Below are positions 26,281-36,656 of a stretch of 64,000 bases of DNA, one piece after another. The stretch is from Paenibacillus mesophilus. GTDB lineage: Bacteria > Bacillota > Bacilli > Paenibacillales > NBRC-103111. The notes beneath the pieces are model-generated. The model did not search any database. It was given only the letters and a program-made list of their open reading frames with translations, and was not told where the DNA came from. The translations under genes were made by a program, and so were the position numbers. Position 1 is the stretch's first letter. Every line of letters begins with the position of its first letter. Where the stretch lies: contig NZ_VCRA01000014.1 in the NCBI RefSeq assembly GCF_005938385.1, positions 124,001 through 188,000 of the forward strand, written 5' to 3'.

Positions 26281-27441
26281 TTAATGTTTCAACATGCGGA
26301 ATACTTGCTCCACGTCTTTGTCTCCGCGCCCGGACAAATTGATAATAATGATTTGGTCCTTGCTCATAGTCGGCGCGAGCTTCTTCGCATGGGCAACGGC
26401 ATGAGCGCTTTCCAAGGCAGGGATAATACCTTCGGTACGCGACAATTCCTTGAACGCTTCCAGCACTTCCTCGTTCGATACGGTTACGTATTCGGCACGA
26501 CCCGACGTTTTCAGGTAGCTGTGCTCCGGGCCGATGCCCGGGTAATCCAAGCCCGCCGCGATGGAATAAGTCGGTTTCGGGTTCCCTTCCTCGTCCAGCA
26601 GCACCAAACATTTGAACCCGTGAAGGACGCTCGGTACGCCTTGAGTCAACGACGGGGCTTGGTCCGGCTCTACTCCGATCAGGCGAACGGAAGGCTCGTC
26701 CATGTAATGGGCGAAGGCACCGATCGCATTGCTTCCTCCTCCTACGCAGGCGAGCACCGCATCGGGCAAGCGGCCTTCCTTCTCCATAATTTGCCGCTTC
26801 GATTCTTCGCTTACGACGGATTGGAAATGCTTGACCATAGTCGGGAACGGATGCGGCCCTACCGCGGAGCCGAGCAAATAAAACGTATGCTTATAATTTT
26901 GCACCAAGTCGTTCAGCGCCTCGTCCACGGCATCCTTCAACCGTCCTTGCCCTTTGGATACCGGCACAACCTTCGCGCCGAGCAGCTCCATCCGGAATAC
27001 ATTCAGCGCCTGGCGCCGCGTATCCTCTTCTCCCATATAGATGACGCAGTCCATCTCGAACATGGCGCAGGCGGTCGCCGTTGCTACGCCGTGCTGTCCG
27101 GCTCCGGTCTCGGCAATGATCCGCTTCGCTCCCATCCGTTTCGCGAGCAAAATTTGGCCGATGACATTATTGATTTTGTGGGCGCCGGTATGGTTCAAAT
27201 CTTCGCGCTTCAAATAAATTTTGGCGCCGCCCCAGTGGGAGGTTAGACGCTGTGCGAAGGTGAGCGGATTTTCCCGTCCGACATATTCGCGGAGATAATA
27301 CCGGAATTCTTCGTTGAATTCGGGATCATCCTTGTATTTGTAAAATTGCTCGGTCAAGTAGTCCATGACTTCCTGCAGGTTGGGAGGAATGAAGCTTCCT
27401 CCGAATTCGCCGAAATAGCCTTGCTGCAATGATTGACTCAA
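26281..27441 (-). CDS. trpB: Tryptophan synthase beta chain, orphan copy
   Basis: 386 residues. PLP enzyme joining indole and serine to tryptophan. The PLP lysine is K89 in HTGAHKINN, the catalytic glutamate E111 in AETGAGQHG, and the C-terminal SGRGDKD phosphate-side motif is intact. TTG start with GGAGGT 8 bases upstream. It is of the TrpB1 type that normally pairs with TrpA, but no trpA or other trp gene is near. It lies 110 bp after motB on the same strand and could be cotranscribed. It may supply a stand-alone indole salvage activity or be the genome's only trpB, displaced. Confidence 0.93.
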   Translation of the reverse strand: MSQSLQQGYFGEFGGSFIPPNLQEVMDYLTEQFYKYKDDPEFNEEFRYYLREYVGRENPLTFAQRLTSHWGGAKIYLKREDLNHTGAHKINNVIGQILLAKRMGAKRIIAETGAGQHGVATATACAMFEMDCVIYMGEEDTRRQALNVFRMELLGAKVVPVSKGQGRLKDAVDEALNDLVQNYKHTFYLLGSAVGPHPFPTMVKHFQSVVSEESKRQIMEKEGRLPDAVLACVGGGSNAIGAFAHYMDEPSVRLIGVEPDQAPSLTQGVPSVLHGFKCLVLLDEEGNPKPTYSIAAGLDYPGIGPEHSYLKTSGRAEYVTVSNEEVLEAFKELSRTEGIIPALESAHAVAHAKKLAPTMSKDQIIIINLSGRGDKDVEQVFRMLKH

Positions 27442-27551
27442 TTCGATCTACCTCCGTCGTCGGTTGGATTGGTTGTGTCTGCTTGTCCTGCTGCAGCCGC
27501 TACTAATCATGATACAATGCTTTGGCGATTCGGCGCTATAGCGAAATCATT

Positions 27552-28322
27552 TCAGCTCGATTCGCCCCGCAGCACGACGATTTCGACTCGCCGGTTTTTT
27601 TGCCGGTTCGTCTCGGAATCGTTGGGCGATACCGGTTTCGTGTCGGCATAGGCGGAAGAAATAAAGGTGCCAGGCGCAAGCTTGGCGGTGTTGACGAAGT
27701 AGCGGATCACCGAGACGGATCTGGCCTGCGACAATCCCCAGTTATCCTGGAACAGCGAGCCTGTGGCAAGAGGCAGATCGTCGGTATGGCCTTCGATGCT
27801 CACTTTGGCGTTCAGCTTCGGGAAGAGGCTGGCCAGCTTCTCCAAAACGGGATAGGCGCCTTGCTTCAGGTCCGCTTTGCCGAGATCGAACAGGAACAAG
27901 TCGTTGAGCGTAATCGCGATGCCCCTCGAAGTATCGCTGGCGGAAACTTGCCCCTGCAGGTGTTGTTCTTCGATGTATTGCCGGACGACCTTGAGCAGGT
28001 TTTGCAAGTTTTCTTCTTTCTGTTCCAGCTCCGTATCGACCGTTTGATCCGGACTTTGTTTCCGTGCGGAATCTTCCGCTTTCGGAACGCCCGGAATCGC
28101 GTCGCCCATGATGCCGGTTCCTTTCGGAATGAACGACGGGCCGTCGTTGAACTGAAGATGGAGCGCCTTGGACAACGATTCGTACTTTGCGATGTCCACT
28201 TTGCTCATGGCGTACATGATGACGAAGAAGATCATGAGCAGCGTAATCAGGTCGGCGTAGGTGATCAGCCAACGTTCGCTGCTGGAATGAGATGCGGCTT
28301 GCGGTTTACGTCTCCTCGCCAT
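27552..28322 (-). CDS. motB: Flagellar motor stator protein MotB
   Basis: 256 residues from the ATG at 28322. Single N-terminal membrane helix with the proton-binding aspartate D24 (TYADLITLL), plug region, and a C-terminal OmpA-like peptidoglycan-binding domain (about 130-250, with the SIEGHTDDLP motif). With MotA it forms the ion channel that powers the flagellum. The start at 28322 (AAAGGA upstream, 17-bp overlap with motA) is preferred over 28334, whose ribosome binding site would overlap the start. Ion type (proton or sodium) is not certain from sequence. Confidence 0.94.
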   Translation of the reverse strand: MARRRKPQAASHSSSERWLITYADLITLLMIFFVIMYAMSKVDIAKYESLSKALHLQFNDGPSFIPKGTGIMGDAIPGVPKAEDSARKQSPDQTVDTELEQKEENLQNLLKVVRQYIEEQHLQGQVSASDTSRGIAITLNDLFLFDLGKADLKQGAYPVLEKLASLFPKLNAKVSIEGHTDDLPLATGSLFQDNWGLSQARSVSVIRYFVNTAKLAPGTFISSAYADTKPVSPNDSETNRQKNRRVEIVVLRGESS

Positions 28323-29100
28323 CGCGGTTCGCATCCTTTCCGGCTGCTCCGGCCGTTTCCAGTTGAAGGAACGAGGTCAGCTTTTTCTGGATCAGCTGCG
28401 GATTTTCCCCCGCCTGCAGGGCGAGCATGCCTTCCAGCATCATGTCCATCTCCGCGATATGCTCCTCGCCGCGGATTTTGATCTTGTTCGCAATCGGCAA
28501 ATAGATGACGTTGGCGCTCGCAACACCATACAGGGTTGCGGAGAAAGCGACGGCGATCGCTCCGGCCAGCGTCTCCGGCTCGGACAAATTGCTCAGCACG
28601 TGAATTAGTCCCATTACGGTACCGATAATGCCCATCGTCGGGGCATAGCCGCCCGCCGCTTCGAATAGTTTGGCGTAGCTGCCGTAAAGCTTCTCTTTTG
28701 CCTCGATTTCCACCTCGAGAATTTGCCGGAGTAAATCGGGGTCGGTGCCGTCCACCACCATCTGCAGCCCGTCCCGCAAAAACGCGTTAGGATGCGCCTG
28801 GGCGCGGTCTTCCAGCGCCAGCACGCCTTCGCGGCGAGCTACTAATGCCATATCTACCAACTCCGCGATCAGCTCCTGCGGATCGGTTCTTTTTTCCCGG
28901 AACGCAAGGCTGATCGCCTTCGGGATTTGCTTGAGGTGCGATTTCGGAAAGCTGACGATGACCGCCCCGATCGTACCCCCGAATACGATGATGGCCGCAC
29001 TGAATACGAGCAGTCCGCTTATATGGCCCCCATCCAGCAAAAAACCGCCGACAAGCGCTAGCAGCCCCAGCGCAATGCCGACTATTGTAGTTAAATCCAT
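28306..29100 (-). CDS. motA: Flagellar motor stator protein MotA
   Basis: 264 residues with four membrane segments (two near the N-terminus, two at about 145-205) and a cytoplasmic loop that contacts the rotor protein FliG. MDLTTIVGIALGLL is the usual start; the 25-residue upstream extension runs into the promoter area. It overlaps motB and, with the fliT-like gene at the window start, implies a motile organism. A GCCGATAT sequence about 100 bp upstream fits a sigma-D promoter. Confidence 0.94.
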   Translation of the reverse strand: MDLTTIVGIALGLLALVGGFLLDGGHISGLLVFSAAIIVFGGTIGAVIVSFPKSHLKQIPKAISLAFREKRTDPQELIAELVDMALVARREGVLALEDRAQAHPNAFLRDGLQMVVDGTDPDLLRQILEVEIEAKEKLYGSYAKLFEAAGGYAPTMGIIGTVMGLIHVLSNLSEPETLAGAIAVAFSATLYGVASANVIYLPIANKIKIRGEEHIAEMDMMLEGMLALQAGENPQLIQKKLTSFLQLETAGAAGKDANRDGEET

Positions 29101-29131
29101 ACGTTCCGACCCACACCCTTTGTTTGAAAAT

Positions 29132-29160
29132 TTGCAACAATTCGGGAAAAGAGGTATAAT
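29132..29160 (+). promoter_or_regulatory. Sigma-A promoter of uvrB
   Basis: TTGCAA (29132-29137) and TATAAT (29155-29160) with a 17-bp spacer. Confidence 0.8.
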
Positions 29161-29164
29161 GATG

Positions 29165-29178
29165 AGAACAAACATTCG
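29165..29178. promoter_or_regulatory. LexA (DinR)-like operator of uvrBA
   Basis: AGAAC-AAAC-ATTCG matches 10 of 13 informative positions of the Bacillus SOS box CGAACRNRYGTTYC and sits directly at the predicted transcription start of uvrB, where LexA would block initiation. uvrBA is a known SOS operon in Bacillus. Confidence 0.6.
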
Positions 29179-29199
29179 GCAATCTTCATGTCATACCAT

Positions 29200-29207
29200 A
29201 TATCGGC
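29200..29207 (-). promoter_or_regulatory. Possible sigma-D -10 element for motAB
   Basis: On the minus strand GCCGATAT matches the flagellar sigma-D -10 consensus, about 100 bp upstream of motA. The expected TAAA -35 about 15 bp further upstream is poor, which lowers confidence. Confidence 0.4.
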
Positions 29208-29256
29208 CAGAGCCGAAAGGACCAATAGAGTCGAAAGACCCAGTGAGGGAGAAACG

Positions 29257-31251
29257 ATGAGCGATATCGTACTTTCAAACAAACCGTTCCAATTGATGTC
29301 GGAATTCAAGCCGCAGGGCGATCAGCCACGGGCGATCGGCGAGCTTGTGCAGGGAGTGAACGAAGGGAAGAGGTACCAGACGCTGCTCGGGGCTACCGGG
29401 ACAGGGAAGACGTTTACGGCGGCCCAAGTGATCGCGCAGCTGAACAGGCCGACGCTTGTCATCGCACACAACAAAACATTGGCGGCTCAGCTTTGCAGCG
29501 AGTTCCAGGAGTTTTTCCCTAATAATGCCGTGTCGTATTTTGTCAGCTATTACGATTACTACCAGCCCGAAGCGTATATTCCTTCCAGCGACACCTACAT
29601 CGAGAAGGACTCCAGCATCAACGAAGAAATCGACAAGCTCCGCCACTCCGCCACCAGCTCGCTGTTCGAACGAAGAGACGTCATCATCGTGGCCAGCGTA
29701 TCGTGCATCTACGGTCTCGGCTCCCCGATCGAATACAAGAACCTGGTGCTGTCGCTGCGTACCGGGATGGAGCGCCCGCGCAACGAAATTCTTCACAAGC
29801 TCGTAGACATCCAGTACCAGCGCAACGATTTGAACTTCGTGCGCGGCACGTTCCGCGTGCGCGGCGACGTCATCGAAATATTCCCTGCCTCCCGCGGGGA
29901 GCAAGCCGTACGCGTCGAGCTGTTCGGAGACGAAATCGAGCGCATTACCGAAATCGACGTACTGACCGGCGAAATTATCGGGGAACGCGACCATATCGCG
30001 ATATTCCCGGCTTCTCACTTCGTAACCCACGAGGATACGATGAAGGTTGCGCTGGTCGATATCGAGCGCGAGCTGGAGGAGCGGCTGGCCGAGCTGCGCT
30101 CTCAGGGGAAGCTGCTGGAGGCGCAAAGGCTGGAGCAGCGTACCCGTTACGACCTGGAAATGATGCATGAGATGGGATTTTGCTCGGGAATCGAGAACTA
30201 CTCGGGCCCGCTTACGTTCCGCGAGCGCGGAGCCACTCCGTATACGCTGTTCGATTATTTCCCCGACGACATGCTCGTTATCGTCGACGAATCGCATGTG
30301 ACGCTGCCGCAAATACGCGGCATGTACAACGGAGACAGGGCACGGAAGGAAGTGCTCGTGGACCACGGCTTCCGTCTGCCGTCTGCGCTGGATAATCGGC
30401 CGTTGCGGTTCGAGGAGTTCGAGAAGAAAGTAAGCCAGGCGATATTCGTGTCCGCAACGCCCGGCCCCTACGAGATTGAGCAGTGCCCTACGATGGTGCA
30501 ACAGATTATACGTCCGACGGGCCTCCTTGACCCGATCATCGAGGTGCGCCCGACCAAAGGGCAAATCGACGATCTGATCGGCGAGATCAACGAACGGATC
30601 GCGAAGGACGAGAGAGTGCTCGTCACGACGCTGACGAAGAAGATGTCGGAGGATTTGACCGACTATTTGAAGGAACTCGGCATTAAGGTGCGTTATTTGC
30701 ACTCGGATATTAAGACGCTGGAGCGGATGCAGCTGCTGCGCGATTTGCGTCTCGGCACGTATCACGTGCTGGTAGGCATCAATTTGCTGCGCGAAGGCTT
30801 GGACTTGCCGGAGGTGTCGCTCGTCGCGATACTCGATGCGGACAAGGAAGGCTTCTTGCGCGCGGAACGGTCGCTTATCCAGACGATCGGCCGGGCCGCC
30901 CGGAATGCGAACGGCCGGGTCATCATGTACGGGGACAAGCGGACCGACTCGATGGAGAAGGCGATACGCGAGACCGAGCGGCGGCGCGGAGTCCAGATCG
31001 CCTTCAACGAGCAGCACGGCATTACGCCGCAGACAGTCCAGAAGCGGGTGCGCGACGTGATTGAGGCGACGAAGGTGGCCGAGCAGAAGGCCGATTATTT
31101 GGCCGATATCAAGTCGGAGAAAATGTCCAAGAAAGACCGCGCGTCGGTAATCGAACGTCTCGAGGCGGAAATGAAAGAAGCGGCCAAAAACTTGCAGTTC
31201 GAGCGGGCAGCGGAGCTGCGCGATGCGATATTGGAGCTGAAGGCGCAGTAA
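29257..31251 (+). CDS. uvrB: Excinuclease ABC subunit B
   Basis: 664 residues. The damage-verifying helicase-like subunit of nucleotide excision repair. Walker A GATGTGKT, the beta-hairpin region ([12 protein letters not shown]), helicase motifs up to TIGRAARN, and a C-terminal UVR coiled-coil domain (about 620-660) that binds UvrC. The ATG at 29257 follows GAGGGAG and matches the family start; an upstream in-frame ATG is in the leader. First gene of uvrBA behind a LexA-like operator. Confidence 0.97.
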   Translation: MSDIVLSNKPFQLMSEFKPQGDQPRAIGELVQGVNEGKRYQTLLGATGTGKTFTAAQVIAQLNRPTLVIAHNKTLAAQLCSEFQEFFPNNAVSYFVSYYDYYQPEAYIPSSDTYIEKDSSINEEIDKLRHSATSSLFERRDVIIVASVSCIYGLGSPIEYKNLVLSLRTGMERPRNEILHKLVDIQYQRNDLNFVRGTFRVRGDVIEIFPASRGEQAVRVELFGDEIERITEIDVLTGEIIGERDHIAIFPASHFVTHEDTMKVALVDIERELEERLAELRSQGKLLEAQRLEQRTRYDLEMMHEMGFCSGIENYSGPLTFRERGATPYTLFDYFPDDMLVIVDESHVTLPQIRGMYNGDRARKEVLVDHGFRLPSALDNRPLRFEEFEKKVSQAIFVSATPGPYEIEQCPTMVQQIIRPTGLLDPIIEVRPTKGQIDDLIGEINERIAKDERVLVTTLTKKMSEDLTDYLKELGIKVRYLHSDIKTLERMQLLRDLRLGTYHVLVGINLLREGLDLPEVSLVAILDADKEGFLRAERSLIQTIGRAARNANGRVIMYGDKRTDSMEKAIRETERRRGVQIAFNEQHGITPQTVQKRVRDVIEATKVAEQKADYLADIKSEKMSKKDRASVIERLEAEMKEAAKNLQFERAAELRDAILELKAQ

Positions 31252-31257
31252 GTCTGG

Positions 31258-31313
31258 CGCATGTCGGAGAAAGGTTTTCCAGCAGGGTGAACGTTTCTCG
31301 CAGCCGACATGCG
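31258..31313 (+). other. Long hairpin in the uvrB-uvrA gap
   Basis: CGCATGTCGG (31258-31267) pairs with CCGACATGCG (31304-31313), and AGAAA (31268-31272) with TTTCT (31294-31298). There is no T-run, so it is probably not a full terminator; it may tune the uvrB:uvrA ratio. Confidence 0.45.
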
Positions 31314-31362
31314 TGCTATGATGAAGGAAGGTACGGTTTCACCCCGGAAAGGATGATCCAAA

Positions 31363-34242
31363 ATGGCACAAGACCGCATCGTTATCAAAGGAGCGCGAGC
31401 TCATAATCTTAAAAATGTCGACGTGACGATCCCTCGCGACAAATTCGTCGTACTGACCGGATTAAGCGGATCGGGCAAATCGTCGCTTGCCTTCGATACG
31501 ATCTATGCGGAAGGGCAGCGGCGATACGTCGAGTCGCTGTCCGCTTACGCCCGGCAATTTCTCGGACAAATGGATAAGCCCGACGTCGATTCGATCGAGG
31601 GGCTGTCGCCCGCTATTTCGATCGACCAGAAGACGACGAGCCGCAATCCCCGTTCGACGGTCGGAACGGTAACGGAAATATACGACTACCTTCGTCTCAT
31701 GTTCGCGAGAATCGGGCGTCCGCATTGTCCGGATCATGGAATCGAAATAACGGCCCAGTCGGTCGAGCAGATGGTAGACCGGATCATGGAATACCCGGAG
31801 CGGACGAAGCTGCAAATATTGGCGCCGATCGTATCGGGGCGCAAAGGCGAGCATACGAAGCTGCTCGCGGACATTCAGAAGCAGGGCTTCGTCCGTGTCC
31901 GCGTCAACGGCGAAATTCGCGATTTGTCCGAGAAAATCGAGCTGGAGAAAAACAAAAAGCATTCGATCGAAGTGGTCGTCGACCGGATCGTCGTGAAGAA
32001 CGACATTCACGCCCGTCTGGCGGATTCGCTGGAGACGGCGTTGAAGCTGTCCGACGGTCGCGTTATCGTCGACGTTATGGAGCAAGAGGAGCTGCTGTTC
32101 AGCCAGAAGCTCGCTTGTCCGGAATGCGGCTTCAGCATCGAGGAGCTGGCGCCGCGCATGTTCTCGTTCAACAGTCCGTTCGGAGCATGTCCGGATTGTG
32201 ACGGGTTGGGCGCAAAAATGATTGTGGACCCGGACCTTCTTGTGCCGAATCCGGCGCTCACGATAGAAGGAGGCGCTTTCGAAGCGTGGGCCGGCAGCAC
32301 TTCGAACTACTACCCGCAATTTTTGGCTGCCGTGTGCGAGCATTACGATATTCCGAAGGATGTGTCCGTTTCCGAGCTCAGCACGGACCATATGAAGAAA
32401 ATTTTGTATGGAACCGGCGGGGAGAAGATCAAGTTCCGTTACGAGAACGACTTCGGATTTACGAAGGAAGCGCTCGTTCCTTTCGAGGGCATCGTCCGCA
32501 ATCTGGAGCGGCGGTACCGAGAGACCGGATCCGACGGCATCCGGGAGCATATCGAGCAATATATGAGTGCGAAGCCGTGCCAAAGCTGTAAAGGCCATCG
32601 GTTGAAGCGGGAAAGCTTGGCCGTTACGATCTCCGGCAAAAACATGGCGTACGTCACCCACCTGTCCATCGGGGAGGCGGCCACCTTCTTTCAATCGTTG
32701 GAGCTGACCGATAAGGAACGGACGATCGCCAATTTGGTGCTGAAAGAAATTGAAGCTCGTCTCGGATTTCTCGTCAACGTCGGGCTCGATTACTTGTCGC
32801 TCAACCGTTCGGCGGGAACGTTGTCCGGCGGAGAAGCGCAGCGGATACGGCTGGCGACCCAGATTGGCTCCAGCTTGATGGGCGTGTTATATATTTTGGA
32901 CGAGCCGAGCATCGGGTTGCATCAGCGGGATAACGATCGGCTGATCCAGACCTTGGAGCATATGCGCAATCTGGGCAATACTCTAATCGTCGTCGAGCAT
33001 GACGAAGATACGATGCTGGCGGCGGACTATATTATCGATATCGGACCGGGTGCGGGCATTCATGGCGGACAAGTAGTGGCGCAAGGGACGCCGGAAGAAA
33101 TTATGAAAGACCCGAACTCGTTGACCGGACAATACTTGAGCGGCAAAAAGTTTATTCCCGTGCCGAGTCCGAGACGCAAGCCGAACGGCAAATGGCTTGA
33201 AGTCAAAGGAGCGAAGGAAAACAATTTGCGCGGCGTAAACGTCAAAATTCCGCTCGGCGTGTTCAGCTGCGTTACCGGCGTATCCGGCTCCGGCAAAAGC
33301 ACGCTGATCAACGATATTTTGTACAAGGCGCTTGCCCGCGATCTGAACAAGGCGAAGCTGCGCCCCGGCGAGCATAAAGAAATAGCGGGGCTCGAGCATA
33401 TCGAGAAAGTGATCGACATCGACCAGTCGCCGATCGGCAGAACGCCCCGTTCGAATCCGGCCACTTATACCGGCTTGTTCGACGATATCCGGGACGTTTT
33501 CTCGAACACGACGGAAGCGAAGGTGAGGGGCTACAAGAAGGGCCGCTTCAGCTTCAACGTCAAAGGCGGAAGGTGCGAAGCGTGCAGCGGGGACGGCATC
33601 ATCAAGATTGAGATGCACTTCTTGCCGGACGTATACGTGCCTTGCGAGGTATGCAAAGGGAAACGATACAATCGCGAGACGCTGGACATTAAGTACAAAG
33701 GGAAAAACATCGCCGAAGTGCTGGAGCTTACGATTGAGGACGGCTGCGAGTTTTTCCAGAACATCCCGCGCATTCACCGGAAGCTGCAGACGCTGCTTGA
33801 TGTAGGTCTCGGTTATATGAAGCTCGGACAACCGGCTACGACGCTGTCGGGCGGGGAAGCGCAGCGGGTGAAGCTCGCCGCCGAGCTTTACCGGCGAAGC
33901 ACGGGCAAGACGATTTACATTTTGGACGAACCGACGACGGGGCTGCATATCGACGATATCGACCGTTTGTTGACGGTGCTGCACCGTCTGGTCGACAGCG
34001 GAGAGACGGTACTGGTCATCGAGCACAATCTGGATGTAATCAAGACGGCGGACTATTTGATCGACCTGGGACCGGAAGGCGGCAGCCGCGGCGGTACGAT
34101 CGTGGCCGCCGGTTCGCCGGAGGAAGTCGTCCAAGTAGCCGCATCTTACACAGGCAAGTACTTGAAGCCGATACTGGAGCGGGATCGGGCGAGAACCGAA
34201 CAGCAGAAGGAAAGTCAGCTGCAGGAGAATGCGGTAGTGTAA
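31363..34242 (+). CDS. uvrA: Excinuclease ABC subunit A
   Basis: 959 residues. DNA damage recognition ATPase with two ABC modules: Walker [10 protein letters not shown] (N-terminal) and GVSGSGKST (C-terminal), each with its LSGGEAQR signature, and zinc modules with CPEC/CPDC and CEAC/CEVC cysteine pairs. It loads UvrB at lesions. ATG follows AAAGGATGAT. Ends at a strong terminator. Confidence 0.98.
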   Translation: MAQDRIVIKGARAHNLKNVDVTIPRDKFVVLTGLSGSGKSSLAFDTIYAEGQRRYVESLSAYARQFLGQMDKPDVDSIEGLSPAISIDQKTTSRNPRSTVGTVTEIYDYLRLMFARIGRPHCPDHGIEITAQSVEQMVDRIMEYPERTKLQILAPIVSGRKGEHTKLLADIQKQGFVRVRVNGEIRDLSEKIELEKNKKHSIEVVVDRIVVKNDIHARLADSLETALKLSDGRVIVDVMEQEELLFSQKLACPECGFSIEELAPRMFSFNSPFGACPDCDGLGAKMIVDPDLLVPNPALTIEGGAFEAWAGSTSNYYPQFLAAVCEHYDIPKDVSVSELSTDHMKKILYGTGGEKIKFRYENDFGFTKEALVPFEGIVRNLERRYRETGSDGIREHIEQYMSAKPCQSCKGHRLKRESLAVTISGKNMAYVTHLSIGEAATFFQSLELTDKERTIANLVLKEIEARLGFLVNVGLDYLSLNRSAGTLSGGEAQRIRLATQIGSSLMGVLYILDEPSIGLHQRDNDRLIQTLEHMRNLGNTLIVVEHDEDTMLAADYIIDIGPGAGIHGGQVVAQGTPEEIMKDPNSLTGQYLSGKKFIPVPSPRRKPNGKWLEVKGAKENNLRGVNVKIPLGVFSCVTGVSGSGKSTLINDILYKALARDLNKAKLRPGEHKEIAGLEHIEKVIDIDQSPIGRTPRSNPATYTGLFDDIRDVFSNTTEAKVRGYKKGRFSFNVKGGRCEACSGDGIIKIEMHFLPDVYVPCEVCKGKRYNRETLDIKYKGKNIAEVLELTIEDGCEFFQNIPRIHRKLQTLLDVGLGYMKLGQPATTLSGGEAQRVKLAAELYRRSTGKTIYILDEPTTGLHIDDIDRLLTVLHRLVDSGETVLVIEHNLDVIKTADYLIDLGPEGGSRGGTIVAAGSPEEVVQVAASYTGKYLKPILERDRARTEQQKESQLQENAVV

Positions 34243-34246
34243 AGCC

Positions 34247-34292
34247 AATAGCCCGGGATGGAACGTCTTATGTCCATTCCCGGGCTATTTTT
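34247..34292. terminator. Terminator between convergent uvrA and the binding-protein gene
   Basis: A perfect 12-bp stem AATAGCCCGGGA (34247-34258) with TCCCGGGCTATT (34278-34289) plus an inner TGGA/TCCA, then TTT. Clear for the plus strand; it may also stop minus-strand transcripts. Confidence 0.85.
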
Positions 34293-34304
34293 AAATGCAC
34301 GCGG

Positions 34305-35612
34305 TTACTTTCCCGACAAGCTGCCTACCTCTTTATCGTTCCGTTCTGACGCTTCACGCAATGCCGTTACATAATCCGCGCCTTTGGATACGGCTTCGAG
34401 TGCGGCAAGCAATTCCTTATTGGCGATCCCATTATGTTTCGTTTTGAGGGTCGGTACGGCATATTTGGCAGGAAGCACCGCCTTCATATTTTTACCCTTC
34501 ACGTACGGGAGATCGACGGCGAACTGCTTCATGACCGATGTATCCTTCAAGATCGTAATATTGCCGGAGCGAGCGGAGTAGTTCTGGAATTCGTCCGAAG
34601 TCATGTAGTTTAGCACCTGGAAGGCGGCTTCACGGTTTTTGCTAGTTTTGCTCAAGAAGAAGTAAGTCGGATACGATTGGGAACCGATCCCTTCCTTTCC
34701 CGGGAATACGGGGAACGAGGCAATGTCCCAATTCACGCTATCCTTATAAATTTTTTCGGCGCCGGTCAGAGTCAAGAACATCGCGGCCGTCTTGTCTTTA
34801 TAGAACGGATTTTGTTGATTATCCAAATAGAACCGGTTGCCGGGCAGTCCGTTGCCGGCTATTTGGTAAAAACGGGCCTGATTCTCGAATGCCTTCTTGA
34901 AGCCGTCCTGCAGGAACAACGCTTTGCCCGAAGCGGCATCCTGGCTCGGTGCCTCGAGCTGGTTCAGCATAAGCCCGAATTCGAACGCCATCGTCAAGCC
35001 CTTGTATTGGCGGCCTCCTTCGGAGCGGGTCATCTTGCGGGTCAATTCGTACAGCTCATCCCAAGTCATCCCGTCCTTCGGATACGATACGCCGAACATA
35101 TCGAACAAGTCCTTGTTGTAGTAGAGCGCCATCGAACGCGTCCAAGTCGGAAGCCCGTAGAGGCCCCCGCCCGCCAGCTTGCGTTGGATTTCCACCGTAG
35201 TCGGCTCCAGGCGATTCAAATCGAACTTATACTTGGCGATCAGATCGCTAATATCGTCCTGAAGGCCGTACTCAAGCACGGAAACGCCCGTTGATTCGAC
35301 CACTATATCGATGGGCGTTCCGCCCGTAATCAGATTGGGCAAAGTTTTGCTGTCGACTTTCTGAACGATCTCGAAATTGAACTTCGGGAATTTCTCCTTC
35401 AGCTTCGTTCCGTACTTATCCATGAGCAGTTCAACCTTCTCGCCTGTCGTGTCGAAGATGACGAGATTGGCTGGTTGGGTAGTCGGATCGGCGAGCGGTT
35501 GAGGTTCTTTGCCGCTCGAACCGGATTTGCCGTTCTCCGTATTCGTTCCGCATGCGGCCAGTAATCCGATACTTAATAAGGAAAGAGCAGCTGCCCATTT
35601 CCGTGATCCCAT
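34305..35612 (-). CDS. ABC transporter solute-binding lipoprotein (family 1)
   Basis: 435 residues. Lipoprotein signal with lipobox LLAAC (C21), a Ser/Gly-rich linker, then a type 1 extracellular solute-binding fold of the sugar/oligosaccharide group (TWDELYELTRKM, NYMTSDEFQNYSA). Anchored outside the membrane. The ribosome binding site TAAGGGAGGT overlaps the stop codon of the upstream AraC gene, so the two are translated from one message. No permease or ATPase gene is near; it must use components encoded elsewhere or serve as a sensor. Ligand unknown. Confidence 0.9.
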   Translation of the reverse strand: MGSRKWAAALSLLSIGLLAACGTNTENGKSGSSGKEPQPLADPTTQPANLVIFDTTGEKVELLMDKYGTKLKEKFPKFNFEIVQKVDSKTLPNLITGGTPIDIVVESTGVSVLEYGLQDDISDLIAKYKFDLNRLEPTTVEIQRKLAGGGLYGLPTWTRSMALYYNKDLFDMFGVSYPKDGMTWDELYELTRKMTRSEGGRQYKGLTMAFEFGLMLNQLEAPSQDAASGKALFLQDGFKKAFENQARFYQIAGNGLPGNRFYLDNQQNPFYKDKTAAMFLTLTGAEKIYKDSVNWDIASFPVFPGKEGIGSQSYPTYFFLSKTSKNREAAFQVLNYMTSDEFQNYSARSGNITILKDTSVMKQFAVDLPYVKGKNMKAVLPAKYAVPTLKTKHNGIANKELLAALEAVSKGADYVTALREASERNDKEVGSLSGK

Positions 35613-35627
35613 AGTGAAAGACCTCCC

Positions 35628-36545
35628 TTATTTCCTTTTTTGGGGGGGAACGGTCTCGGGGAAGACGGGGAGACGAAGCTCCAAAGGGTTTAGCAGAAAA
35701 GGCTGCACCTTCCTGCGAAACTGCTCGGGGGAAAGCCCGACGAACTTTTTGAACAACCGGCTGAAATGGGCCATGCTTTGGAACCCGACTTCCCGGTACA
35801 CCTCGTTAACGGCGCTGTTCCTGTTACATATAAACCTGATTTTGGCCTGATTGATTCTGTATTTATACAAATAGTCGATAATGCTCATACCGGTCAGCTC
35901 GCGGAATATGCGCGACAAATGGTGCTTGCTCATAAATACGCTTTTCTCAAGCATATCCAGTGTAATCCGTTCCGAATACCGCTCTTCGATCAGCGAAATG
36001 ATCGTTTGTACATTTCGCTCCTTCTCGGATTCGTACGCCCCGCTGCCCTCGGTCGATCGTTCCATGTCGGATCGGCATTCGTCGTAAAAAATCCACAGCA
36101 AATCGAAGAATGCAACAAGAAACCGGTTGAATTCGATCGCCTGTTGGCAATAGTAGTACTTGTTGATCCGACGTAAAATATCCTCAACTTCTTCTTTCTG
36201 TTCTCCGCGCAGCCGGATTCTCCAGTTTTTCAATGTTTCGAACGGCCGAAGCGGATTGAGCGGCCCGAGCATCGGATGAAAGACGCGGACCATTTCCGGA
36301 TAGAAAGAATACATCGAGCGCACATATTCCGCATCGCGCTGGACAATCGGACCGTGTCTCGTCATACCGTTCATAATAATAGCGTCGCCCGGCTCAAGCG
36401 TATACACCTGATCGCCGATCAAGTAATCGCACTTTCCTTGATGAAAGTAATAAATTTCGTATTGCGGATGTGTATGAAACGTTTTAACAAAAGGAGATTG
36501 CCATTGATAATAATATTCGTTGAAAAGCGGGTAATTTCGCGACAA
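35628..36545 (-). CDS. AraC family transcriptional regulator
   Basis: 305 residues. N-terminal cupin (about 15-110: HTHPQYEIYYFHQG, LEPGDAIIMN) and a C-terminal double helix-turn-helix (about 185-290: KHHLSRIFRELTGM and AHFSRLFKKFVGLSPEQFRR). TTG start with a GGAGGGAG site about 12 bases upstream, a little far, so the start is less certain. Its paralogue lies directly upstream and the binding-protein gene directly downstream, which it probably regulates, with the sugar as effector. Confidence 0.88.
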   Translation of the reverse strand: MSRNYPLFNEYYYQWQSPFVKTFHTHPQYEIYYFHQGKCDYLIGDQVYTLEPGDAIIMNGMTRHGPIVQRDAEYVRSMYSFYPEMVRVFHPMLGPLNPLRPFETLKNWRIRLRGEQKEEVEDILRRINKYYYCQQAIEFNRFLVAFFDLLWIFYDECRSDMERSTEGSGAYESEKERNVQTIISLIEERYSERITLDMLEKSVFMSKHHLSRIFRELTGMSIIDYLYKYRINQAKIRFICNRNSAVNEVYREVGFQSMAHFSRLFKKFVGLSPEQFRRKVQPFLLNPLELRLPVFPETVPPQKRK

Positions 36546-36656
36546 AATCAGCTTCGTCTCCCTCCCTTCCCCCGGACGTTCTCGAATATTCCCGACTTCT
36601 CAACTGTATCATAGCGACATAAGCCGCGCTTTTCTTACGTTCATCTGAATGCGGTC

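Noticed and set aside
27442-27551. T-box or trp attenuator before trpB
   Set aside because: The gap is short, without a T-box core or terminator-antiterminator pair.
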